NCBI GenBank assembly: GCA_021846945.1
Contig: JAJZVZ010000036.1
Coordinates: 1-35,251 of the forward strand
DNA: 35,251 nt
Reading direction: 5' to 3'
Origin: Acidobacteriota bacterium
GTDB lineage: Bacteria > Acidobacteriota > Terriglobia > Terriglobales > Acidobacteriaceae
The translations under genes and the position numbers were made by a program. Positions 1 through 7,025 of the stretch are shown piece by piece. Position 1 is the first letter of the stretch; every line of letters begins with the position of its first letter. The notes under the pieces are model-generated. The model made no database searches and was not told the origin of the DNA. It worked only from the letters and a program-made list of their open reading frames with translations.

Positions 1-161
1 AATTGCCGCTCAAATGCATCGTCAGGGAGCATTATGGGCATTCGACAATCCTCATCATCTATCTTGCCCCGACAAGTGAATACGAAACAAATAACAGAAG
101 CAGCCATTATGAATCGCACTCCTACTTCGCGCAATTATATGCGCTTTCCTCCACTTTTCCA

Positions 162-190
162 TTGACATTCCAAAGCCGCTTTAGCATAAT
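162..190 (+). promoter_or_regulatory. Near-consensus sigma70-type promoter
   Basis: TTGACA at 162-167 and CATAAT at 185-190 are separated by 17 bases: a perfect -35, a 5/6 -10 and ideal spacing. The expected transcription start is around 196-198, almost on the transposase ATG at 198, so that message would be leaderless or nearly so. The -10 lies in the putative left inverted repeat of the element while the -35 lies outside it. Confidence 0.6.
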
Positions 191-197
191 GGAAAGT

Positions 198-970
198 ATG
201 AACTGCTTGGACTCCCAAACGAGAGCGCGTATTGTGCATTGCCTGATTGAAGGTTGCTCTATTCGGGCAACTTGCAGAATGACGGGAGCGGCCAAGGGGC
301 AAAACGCAAGAATGCCACTCCTGAGCAAAAGTATTTCGGATGGGGCGATATTTGGACGTGGGTAGGAATCGACGCCGATACCAAGCTGGTCGTCAGTTAT
401 CTGGTTGGTGGACGTGACGCTGGTTGGGCAATGGAATTTATGGAGGATTGCGCAAGCAGGACGGTCGGGCGTTTACAGGTCACTACCGATGCCCATAAGC
501 CTTACTTGAAGGCTGTAGAGGGTGCCTTCGGATTAGAAGTGGATTACGCGCAACTCCAAAAGATTTATGGTGCGCCGTCGGATGAAGAGCAACGCCGTTA
601 TTCTCCGGGAAAGTGCATCGGCTGTGACATGAAGACGGTCCTAGGATTCCCCGATCCAGACCATGTAAGCACATCCTACGTAGAACGCCAGAACTTAACC
701 ATGCGGATGCAGATGCGGCGGTTTACCCGATTGACGAATGGACACAGCAAGAAGGCCGCAAACCATGCTTACGCCGTGGCAATTCATTACATGCATTACA
801 ACTATTGCCGCATTCATTCAAGCCTGCGGGTGACGCCAGCAATGGAAGCTGGACTGGCGTCTACGCCGTGGATGGTAGATGATTTGATTGCGCTGCTGCC
901 TAAACCAGTGGTTAAGTCATCTAAGAACGACTGGAAGATCCTCAAGAGAGCACTCGGGGAAATCGCTTAA
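198..970 (+). pseudogene. IS1 family transposase, broken by internal out-of-frame deletion
   Basis: The N-terminal part starts at ATG 198 (MNCLDSQTRARIV...) and shows the helix-turn-helix region up to CRMTGAAK near 293. The homologous protein then resumes in a different frame near 299 with AKRKNATPEQK and runs to the TAA at 968-970. From memory of the family, intact members carry about 40 more residues between these points, including the first catalytic Asp (DEIW motif). That segment is absent. The second Asp (TTDAHK) and the Glu (YVERQNLTMR) remain, as does the C-terminal MRRFTRLTNGHSKK block. The product cannot be an active DDE transposase. Family assignment is strong; the exact deletion end points need an intact relative. 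Confidence 0.85.
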
Positions 971-988
971 TCTCCCATCAAAGGAATA

Positions 989-1020
989 TGGGCCGAGCCT
1001 AACGCCAGAGGCTCGACCCA
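989..1020. terminator. Hairpin between convergent genes, possible bidirectional terminator
   Basis: A 12-base stem with a single mismatch: TGGGCCGAGCCT at 989-1000 and AGGCTCGACCCA at 1009-1020, with an 8-base loop. It sits between the transposase stop (970) and the stop of the convergent gene (1046). Neither side has a strong T run; the minus-strand side is the more T-rich. Confidence 0.45.
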
Positions 1021-1045
1021 TAAGTTAGAGAACTACTTCTGACTG

Positions 1046-1939
1046 TTATGCTAGAGCCTTCTTTGCGTGCGGTTGTGTTTGGATCTCCTGCATGGTTTGC
1101 GTTATTGCACTAATGCCGATTCCCAAAAGGCTGAATGCCTCATCTCGTGAAACATTCACGTTCGGGTGCATGACAGGGTTCCGATAGGTTTTTCGGATAT
1201 GGTCCAAATTCCCTGTTATGCCCTTATCGCCCCCTCGTTTCTCAAGTGCCTCGATGTATTTTCCCCAGTTCCGTGTTACTTTGTCATCGTCAAATGTATT
1301 TCCAGTGATTGAAACGTAGTATGCTCCGATGACTACTTCCAAAGCACGCCACATGTGGAAGGCAGATGCGGTGTGAACATCAAAAGCCAAGCATTTTCCT
1401 GCCAACAGAATATCGGTTCGCGCTTGAGAGGGAAGTGACTTGTGAATCGTCTCTGGGAAGTGCTGATCGGTATTGTCGATGAGCATTTCTGTATGATAGA
1501 TTCCTTTTCGCTCTGCACTAAAGACTGTCATCCTAGGAAGGTCGGCACGAAATACGGTTTCAAAATTCTCGACGAAAAACAGAATTTGCTTGATTCTTTG
1601 GCCTAGTTCCTTTGTGGTATCAGGTTGATTCCATTGGCGGGGAGGCGGCGAAGCGACGTCTTTCCCGAAGATGCTTTCGAGTGTTGCCATCAGTTTGCGG
1701 GCCGCCTCGCGTGTTGCAGGTAGAAGAACGGAATCCGTATGGGCTGCCTGCCCAAGCTGCTCATACGCCCGATGCGCCGTCCATATTCCTCCGGCTTCGG
1801 TAGTCTCCATAGGGAGGCGCGCAAGCATTTTCAGGGATTGGCCCAGAGCGTAGAAGTCGTAAACGCTGGTTTGCTTCATATACCCATCGTTTATACGCCC
1901 AATGAGCCAGATGTGAGAATGAATAGGGGTGTTAGTCAT
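1046..1939 (-). CDS. HEPN-like hypothetical protein (putative RNase-type domain)
   Basis: The product is 297 residues and I do not recognise a named family. The C-terminal third is predicted helical. It holds a helix with WRALEVVIGAYY (about 197-208) followed by RNPVMH (R253-x4-H258), which fits the Rx4-6H signature of HEPN nucleotide-binding/RNase domains, with the Asn after Arg often seen there. The N-terminal two thirds are unassigned. Start ATG 1939 is chosen because GGGGGTG lies 6 bases upstream; an ATG at residue 21 has no clear ribosome-binding site. The gene sits alone in an A/T-rich patch next to an IS remnant, which suggests horizontal transfer. HEPN proteins often act in toxin-antitoxin or phage defence, but no antitoxin partner is visible, so that role is a guess. 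Confidence 0.6.
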   Translation of the reverse strand: MTNTPIHSHIWLIGRINDGYMKQTSVYDFYALGQSLKMLARLPMETTEAGGIWTAHRAYEQLGQAAHTDSVLLPATREAARKLMATLESIFGKDVASPPPRQWNQPDTTKELGQRIKQILFFVENFETVFRADLPRMTVFSAERKGIYHTEMLIDNTDQHFPETIHKSLPSQARTDILLAGKCLAFDVHTASAFHMWRALEVVIGAYYVSITGNTFDDDKVTRNWGKYIEALEKRGGDKGITGNLDHIRKTYRNPVMHPNVNVSRDEAFSLLGIGISAITQTMQEIQTQPHAKKALA

Positions 1940-2081
1940 TCAGCACCCCCAACGCAAAAATGTTGCTTGCCGTTTTCTGCCTGCATTGTCTGTGGAAAAG
2001 TAAACTGACCCAGTACCGTGCCCCGAGCTGGCGGCGCGCCCTCTGTTATCCTGAATGGTTTACCTGGGTGAGGAGGAAGCC

Positions 2082-2507
2082 ATGCCGGAGCATCGGGCGC
2101 GCAAGCATCATCAGGACCGGGTGGCGGAGGCGCTACGCGAGGAGATCGGCGCCATGATCGAGGGCGAGCTCTCCGATCCGCGGATCGACTTCTGCTATGT
2201 AAGTGAAGTGGCGCTGAATCCGGGCGGCAAGTCGGCGCGCGTCTACGTGGCCCTGGACAGCGGGGTGAAGGATATTGAGAAGGCCGAAGCCTCGACCATC
2301 GCCGGCCTGGAAGCCGCTAAAGGATACATTCGCTACGAGTTGAAGGAGCGCATGGGCGTGCGGCATGTGCCCGATCTCACCTTTCTTGCCGACCGCTCCG
2401 GCCGCTTTCAGGCGCGCATCGAAGAGCTGATGTCGAGGGCGCAGAAACGGCAAAAGTCTCCGGCCGGGCAGGGGCCTCCGATGGAGCCAAGGACCCTGCT
2501 GGAATAG
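2082..2507 (+). CDS. rbfA: 30S ribosome-binding factor RbfA
   Basis: RbfA is a small KH-fold protein that binds the pre-30S subunit and helps process the 5' end of 16S rRNA. The 141 residues show the family pattern: an N-terminal basic RxxRVAEALREEI helix, SDPRIDF, then VSEVALNPGGKSARVYV and the L...KGYIRYEL / VPDLTFL blocks. ATG 2082 is chosen over the upstream ATG at 2055 because GAGGAGG lies about 6 bases before it and homologues start here. The stop is followed after 3 bases by nrnA, so the two are probably translated together. In many bacteria rbfA follows nusA-infB; here infB is not upstream, and a foreign island lies there instead. Confidence 0.93.
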   Translation: MPEHRARKHHQDRVAEALREEIGAMIEGELSDPRIDFCYVSEVALNPGGKSARVYVALDSGVKDIEKAEASTIAGLEAAKGYIRYELKERMGVRHVPDLTFLADRSGRFQARIEELMSRAQKRQKSPAGQGPPMEPRTLLE

Positions 2508-2510
2508 CGC

Positions 2511-3575
2511 ATGGAAGCCAACCTGCCAAAATCTGCCATGAATCCATCGATGCCGGAGGCCGGCGCGGCCGCCATTGCCGCGCGCGCGGATGCGGCAGAG
2601 GAGCCGATTGCCGCGATTCTGGATGTGCTGCGCCACGGCGAGCGGTTCCTGGTGTGTCCCCACTCTCGGCCGGACGGCGACGCGGTGGGCAGCATGCTGG
2701 CGATGGGCATGCTCATCGAACAGATGGGCAAGCGCGCCGACCTGGTGACGGCCGACCGGATTCCGCTGGTTTACGAAGAGCTGCCCGGGGCCGGCGCCAT
2801 TCGCAGCGCGATGCACGTCAACGGCCACTATGATGCGGTGATCCTGCTGGAGTGCGACGGGCTGGAGCGCGCCATGCTGCGGGGGCTGGAAGAGCACTTC
2901 CTGATCAATATTGACCATCACGTGAGCGGCCGCCCCTATGCCCGGGTGAACTGGATTGACCACGAGGCGTGCAGCGTGGGCGAGATGGTCTTCCGGCTGG
3001 TGAAGGCGGCCGGGGCCACGGTCACGGCGGAGATGGCCAATTGCCTGTATGCCACCGTTCTGACCGATACCGGAGGATTCTGCTACGGCAACCTGCGCGC
3101 ATCAACCTTTGCGCTGGCGCGTGACCTGGTGGCGGCCGGGGCCGATCCTCTGCACCTTGCGCGGCAGGTGTACTTTTCCGCGCCGGTGTCGAAGGTATTG
3201 CTGCTGGGCGCGGCGCTTGGCAATCTGAAGCGCGAAGGGCGGCTGGCCTGGCTGTGGGTGACGCATCGCGACATGATTCGCACCTGCGCAGTGGAGGAAG
3301 ATTGCGAGGGAATTGCGAATTTTGCGCTGAGCATTGCGGGCGTGGAAGCCGCCGTCTTTCTGCGCGAGCTGCCGGAGCAGCGCATCCGGCTGAGCCTGCG
3401 CAGCAAAGGCAAAGTGGATGTGGCCTCCGTGGCGGTGCGCCTGGGCGGCGGAGGACACGAAAACGCCGCCGGCTGCACGCTGCAGGGGCCGCTGAGCCGC
3501 GCACTCGACGAGATTCTGGGGGAATTGCGCCGCAGCATGGGCGGTTTGACGGGGAACGGTGACCGGGAGATGTGA
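2511..3575 (+). CDS. nrnA: DHH-family nanoRNase / pAp phosphatase NrnA
   Basis: NrnA degrades short RNA oligonucleotides and dephosphorylates pAp in the cytoplasm. The metal-binding motifs of the DHH domain are all present: HSRPDGDA (H51, D55, D57), ECDG (D116), IDHH (D135-H137) and LTDTGG (D186). The C-terminal DHHA1 domain carries GGGGHENAAG at about 311-320. The product is 354 residues, slightly longer than usual because of a 30-residue Ala-rich N-terminal extension. It lies 3 bases after rbfA, an arrangement also known in other phyla, and probably depends on rbfA translation because its own ribosome-binding site is weak. A start further inside (M10) is possible. Confidence 0.9.
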   Translation: MEANLPKSAMNPSMPEAGAAAIAARADAAEEPIAAILDVLRHGERFLVCPHSRPDGDAVGSMLAMGMLIEQMGKRADLVTADRIPLVYEELPGAGAIRSAMHVNGHYDAVILLECDGLERAMLRGLEEHFLINIDHHVSGRPYARVNWIDHEACSVGEMVFRLVKAAGATVTAEMANCLYATVLTDTGGFCYGNLRASTFALARDLVAAGADPLHLARQVYFSAPVSKVLLLGAALGNLKREGRLAWLWVTHRDMIRTCAVEEDCEGIANFALSIAGVEAAVFLRELPEQRIRLSLRSKGKVDVASVAVRLGGGGHENAAGCTLQGPLSRALDEILGELRRSMGGLTGNGDREM

Positions 3576-3720
3576 GATTCGGCGCGAAGACCCGGCCTGA
3601 ATCTGTTAGCCTTGACCCTGTTACGAAGTCCAGCGCCATCAGCGTGCGTGGAGCGGTACAGACACTGCGCGGGCCAGGTCAGATGCCTCCGTCGTCCTGA
3701 CCGGGGATGACTCAGATTTT

Positions 3721-5574
3721 ATGCGTGAAAGAGGCTGGCGCCTGCCCGTGGGAGAGATGCAGGAAGTGGAAACAAACCAGGAACGTTCTGTTCCGGAGAT
3801 TCACCGAGCCTGGCGAAAACGGCTGCCCTGTTGGAACACCGTGGGGGAAGCGGCTGTTTTTCTGGCATTTTCTGTTTTCTTTCTTGCCTATGGGCTTACG
3901 CCGCTGCTGGGCGGTGATGGGCTGGGACTGGTGGGGGCCGATGAGCCCCGCTATGCGGAGATTGCGCATGAGATGCTGGTCCGGTTTGACTCGGCGCACA
4001 CTCTCAAAGCCCGCCTCAGCGCCTGCGTAACTCCCTATCTCTATGGGCATCCCTGGCTGGAGAAGCCGGCCCTCTACTACTGGCGGGCGATGTTCCTGTT
4101 CCAGGACTTTGGCGTGCACGACTGGAGCGCGCGCCTGCCTTCGACCACCTTCGCCTTCATCATGGTGGCGCTGATCTACCTGCATATGCGGCGATTTCGC
4201 CCCGGCGGCCACCTGGACGCGGCGCTGATTACGGTCGCCTGCGCTGGCATTATCGGCTTTGCGCGCGGCGCTTCCACTGACATGCAGTTGGCGGCGCCCC
4301 TGGCGATCGGGCTGCTGGGCTGGTACGCCTGGTATGAAACCGACTCGAAGTTCTGGCTCTTCGACATCTACTTTTTCACGGGCGTGGCAACACTGGCCAA
4401 GGGACCGGTGGCGCCGTTTCTCGATATCGTCATCATTGTTGCCTTCGCATTTTTGCGCCGCGAGTGGCATATTCTGAAGCGCTCGTTGTGGTGGCCGGGA
4501 ATTCTGCTTTACTTTGCCATCGTGCTGCCGTGGTTTATCGCCGTGCAGCATCAGAACCCCACTTTTTTCCGCGAATTCTTTCTCCAGCACAATCTGGAAC
4601 GCTTCGCTACCAACCGGTTTCATCACGAGCAGCCCTTCTGGTACTACCTTGTGGTCATCATTCTGGCCATGATGCCGTGGACCGTGATTGCGGTGCGGGC
4701 GCTGATTGATGGTGTCCAGACCTCGGTGGCGGAGTGGCGACTGCGCCACTCGCGGCCCGAGAAGCCTAAGCCCAGCCGTCCGGGAGACGCCTTCCCTGAA
4801 TTCCTGGTCTTGTGGGCGCTCATCCCGATCGTCTTCTTCTCGTTTTCGCAATCCAAATTGCCGGGCTACATTCTGCCTTCGATTCCGCCCATTGCGATTC
4901 TCACCGGTGATTACCTCTTCCGGCGCAGGCAGGCGGGGCTCAGCCGATGGGTTCTCATCGGTCACGCGGTGATCTGCGGGGTGATGACGGTGACGGTGAT
5001 GCTGCTGCCCTGGTTTCTGGTCCATGGCGCGACCATGCCTCCGGCGCACGCGGCTGTCGCGGCGCTGATCTCCGCAACCGGCGCCGCCCTGCTCATCCTC
5101 ATCGTGGCAAAGTGGTTTGGCGTGGCGCGGATCAGGCTGGTCACCTCCGCGGTGCTTGTGGTGCTGATGCTTTTCCTCTACGGAGCCGGTCCGGCCTTCG
5201 GCATCCCCGCGATCCCGGCCACCAAGAAAGTGATTCAGCTGATTGATCGTACCTACTCGGCGCGTCCGCTGGCCGAGCATCTGGCGGCGGTGGCTCCGGC
5301 TGATGAAACGGTTGCGGTTTTCCGCGTGCGGCGCGACATCGAATATGGCCTCTCCTTCTACCGGAATCGCGAAGTGGTGAACTACGAGCAGAGCGGCGTG
5401 CCGGTGGAGCAGCATCTTCTGGTGGCCCGGATGACCGGCAAAGGCGGTGTTGACCTGCATACGGCAGCGGCGCTCGCTGAGTATCTGGCTGGCCGTCGCT
5501 ACGAGGAGCTTTTCAACTGGCCTGAACAGGGATTGGCGGTGTATTTAGTAAGCGGGCTCCCGCAAAGCCAGTAA
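3721..5574 (+). CDS. ArnT-like polytopic glycosyltransferase (GT39/GT83 type)
   Basis: A membrane enzyme that would transfer a sugar from an undecaprenyl-phosphate donor to an envelope acceptor on the periplasmic side. The sequence has many hydrophobic segments. It carries the catalytic first-loop motif ADEPRYAEIAHEM (D74, E75), HPWLEKPALYYW in the following loop, and RFATNRFHHEQPFWYY further on, all typical of ArnT and its relatives. The 617-residue length fits, with a soluble C-terminal region after about residue 490. No arn sugar-synthesis genes are nearby, so the donor and acceptor are unknown and a specific arnT name is not justified. The start is uncertain: neither ATG 3721 nor ATG 3757 has a well-spaced ribosome-binding site. 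Confidence 0.82.
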   Translation: MRERGWRLPVGEMQEVETNQERSVPEIHRAWRKRLPCWNTVGEAAVFLAFSVFFLAYGLTPLLGGDGLGLVGADEPRYAEIAHEMLVRFDSAHTLKARLSACVTPYLYGHPWLEKPALYYWRAMFLFQDFGVHDWSARLPSTTFAFIMVALIYLHMRRFRPGGHLDAALITVACAGIIGFARGASTDMQLAAPLAIGLLGWYAWYETDSKFWLFDIYFFTGVATLAKGPVAPFLDIVIIVAFAFLRREWHILKRSLWWPGILLYFAIVLPWFIAVQHQNPTFFREFFLQHNLERFATNRFHHEQPFWYYLVVIILAMMPWTVIAVRALIDGVQTSVAEWRLRHSRPEKPKPSRPGDAFPEFLVLWALIPIVFFSFSQSKLPGYILPSIPPIAILTGDYLFRRRQAGLSRWVLIGHAVICGVMTVTVMLLPWFLVHGATMPPAHAAVAALISATGAALLILIVAKWFGVARIRLVTSAVLVVLMLFLYGAGPAFGIPAIPATKKVIQLIDRTYSARPLAEHLAAVAPADETVAVFRVRRDIEYGLSFYRNREVVNYEQSGVPVEQHLLVARMTGKGGVDLHTAAALAEYLAGRRYEELFNWPEQGLAVYLVSGLPQSQ

Positions 5575-5647
5575 CAGAAACCCGCAGTTGCACATGACTG
5601 CAAGTCATGTCAAAGTGACCGGAAGGGTTATTGGCACGGAAATACAG

Positions 5648-6643
5648 ATGGCATCGAGCGCCTCCATCGAAATTCTCGATCTGCGCCACTTCACGGCGCC
5701 GTTGCTTCGTCCTGTGCTCGAGGCTGAGGGAGACGTCTGGAGAGAACGCCTGCACTGGGATTACCGGAACTCTGCCCGGCTGCTGATGCAGTATCTCGAC
5801 AACCACACGCTGCCGGGATATGTGGCCCTGGAGGCCGAGCATGCGGTTGGGTACGCTTTCTGCGTTTACGAAGAAACCAAGGCCGTCATTGGCGATGTCT
5901 TTGCCCTCTCGACAGGGCCGGGACAGTTTTCCATCGCACCGGGCTCGGGCCACGAGATCGAGGAGACGCTGCTCAAGCATCTTTTGGAGACGCTGCAGAA
6001 TACGCCGCACGTCGACCGGATTGAATCACAACTGCTGCTTCACCCTTCCGGTTCCCACGCCGGGATCTTCCGCAGAGCCGGCTTCCAGATCTATCAGCGG
6101 CTTTTTATGGTTCAGGCCTTGCAGGCTCCTCGGGAACTGCCCCGAGTGGACCTGCCCGGCGAGTTGGAGCTGCGCTTCTGGCACGACGACGACTTGCCGC
6201 GCGCCGGAAGGCTCATTGCTGAAGCCTATCGCAGCCATACCGACGGGCTCATCAATGACCAGTACGGCTCCGTACATGGCTCGCTGCGCTTTCTCAACAA
6301 CATCGTGCGCTTTTCGGGCTGCGGTGTCTTTTCCGCGCCGGTTTCGCATGTGGTTGTGCACCGTCCGAGCGGCGAACTGGTGGCCCTGCTGCTGGGCTCG
6401 CGTGTAAGCCCGGAGAGCGGACACATCACGCAGGTCTGCGTCCACTCGGCGTACCGCCGCCGGGGCCTGGCGCGGTTGCTGCTGTCGATGGCCGCCGCCC
6501 ACTTCCAGCGCCAGGGTGCTTCAGAGATCTCTCTGACCGTTACCGCAGCCAACACCCATGCGATCGACCTATATCGGGCCGAGGGCTACGTGTGCACCCA
6601 CCGCTTTGATGCCGCGGTGTGGCGGCGGGGTGTGACCACCTGA
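5648..6643 (+). CDS. GNAT N-acetyltransferase, probably tandem-domain
   Basis: An acetyl-CoA-dependent acyltransferase of unknown substrate. The C-terminal GNAT domain is clear: ITQVCVHSAYRRRGLARLLL gives the beta4 strand and the acetyl-CoA-binding R/Q-xxGxG/A loop, followed by the N-x-x-A-I-x-L-Y-x-x-x-G-Y motif. The N-terminal half (VGYAFCVYEETKAVIGDVF, then a second helix/strand set) has the outline of a degenerate GNAT repeat. ATG 5648 is preferred because GGAA lies 6 bases upstream and conserved sequence begins just after it; TTG 5588 and ATG 5594 are in-frame alternatives. It follows the glycosyltransferase on the same strand. Confidence 0.75.
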   Translation: MASSASIEILDLRHFTAPLLRPVLEAEGDVWRERLHWDYRNSARLLMQYLDNHTLPGYVALEAEHAVGYAFCVYEETKAVIGDVFALSTGPGQFSIAPGSGHEIEETLLKHLLETLQNTPHVDRIESQLLLHPSGSHAGIFRRAGFQIYQRLFMVQALQAPRELPRVDLPGELELRFWHDDDLPRAGRLIAEAYRSHTDGLINDQYGSVHGSLRFLNNIVRFSGCGVFSAPVSHVVVHRPSGELVALLLGSRVSPESGHITQVCVHSAYRRRGLARLLLSMAAAHFQRQGASEISLTVTAANTHAIDLYRAEGYVCTHRFDAAVWRRGVTT

Positions 6644-6738
6644 GGCATTGCGGAAACCGGGTCGTGCCTTGCGGATGCGGGTGGGTGGCTGCGGTCTCGT
6701 GAAGTGTAAACCCTTTGCTCGCCCTTCAGCGCTTTTTC

Positions 6739-6761
6739 AATTGTCTTTGTCAGTGACAATT
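6739..6761. promoter_or_regulatory. Nested palindrome over the -35 box, candidate operator
   Basis: Two overlapping perfect inverted repeats are visible. TTGTCA-G-TGACAA occupies 6747-6759, and AATTGTC (6739-6745) pairs with GACAATT (6755-6761). Both cover the -35 hexamer of the candidate promoter, a position where a dimeric repressor would block transcription. The binding protein is unknown. Confidence 0.5.
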
Positions 6762-6776
6762 CCTGCGTGGTATCTT
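6747..6776 (+). promoter_or_regulatory. Candidate sigma70-type promoter for the 7026 gene
   Basis: TTGTCA (6747-6752; 5/6 match) and TATCTT (6771-6776; 4/6 match) are separated by 18 bases. Transcription would start near 6783, giving a leader of about 240 bases before ATG 7026. Confidence 0.5.
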
Positions 6777-6823
6777 AGCCACGTGTTGAAGTGCTCTGAT
6801 AAGGACCCAAAGGGCCCCTGGCG

Positions 6824-6962
6824 ATGATCGAGAGTACAGATTCAAAGCACCTGCGCCGGCTGGGACGGGCAGGTACTCTTCCCTGATAGATCATTGATGC
6901 GGCTGCGAGAAAGCGTTGCCCACCCGGAAAGAATTCAAAATCCTTAGAGCATCTCAGCAGCC
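6824..6962 (+). promoter_or_regulatory. Structured 5' leader, possible cis-regulatory RNA
   Basis: Three sets of complementary segments are visible. ATGATC (6824-6829) pairs with GATCAT (6889-6894), and the adjacent GAGAGTAC (6830-6837) pairs with GTACTCTT (6873-6880, one G-U), leaving an 8-base bulge. Inside lies ACCTGC (6849-6854) with GCAGGT (6869-6874), extended by CCG/CGG past one bulged G; it shares two bases with the GTAC pairing, so those ends compete. Then GGCTGCGAG (6901-6909) pairs with CTC-A-GCAGCC (6953-6962). It matches no riboswitch class I know. It could instead be a separate small RNA. Pairings were read by eye, without energy calculation. Confidence 0.4.
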
Positions 6963-7025
6963 ATTGATTTACATCCCCTGCTTTCTGACTCTGCGATGGA
7001 GTTTGTTCCAGCACAAGGAGCGAGT

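Larger units (their letters stand above)
171..1065 (+). mobile_element. Remnant of an IS1-type insertion sequence
   Basis: A broken transposase reading frame (198-970) is flanked by an imperfect inverted repeat. The left copy is GCTTTAGCATAA at 178-189 and the right copy is TTATGCTAGAGC at 1046-1057, which match at 11 of 12 positions when reverse-complemented. A looser CAAAG/CTTTG extension reaches 171 and 1065. I found no target-site duplication outside these points, so the ends are uncertain and the repeat could be chance. The right copy contains the stop codon of the neighbouring minus-strand gene. Confidence 0.4.
6644..7025 (+). other. Long gene-free region holding a promoter, palindrome and structured leader
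   Basis: No gene is supported in these 382 bases. They hold a candidate promoter (6747-6776) with an overlapping palindrome (6739-6761), complementary segments predicted to form several stems (6824-6962), and the ribosome-binding site of the next gene (7015-7020). Bases 6644-6738 show nothing recognisable. Confidence 0.7.

Noticed and set aside
994..1030. Possible attC-like integron site (GCCTAAC ... GTTAGAG)
   Set aside because: The spacing is far too short, the last base breaks the GTTRRRY consensus and there is no integrase or cassette array. The hairpin explains the symmetry.
3712..5460. Long minus-strand open frame opposite the ArnT-like gene
   Set aside because: It is low-complexity His/Arg/Gln-rich translation antisense to a well-supported membrane enzyme, typical of GC-rich codon bias.
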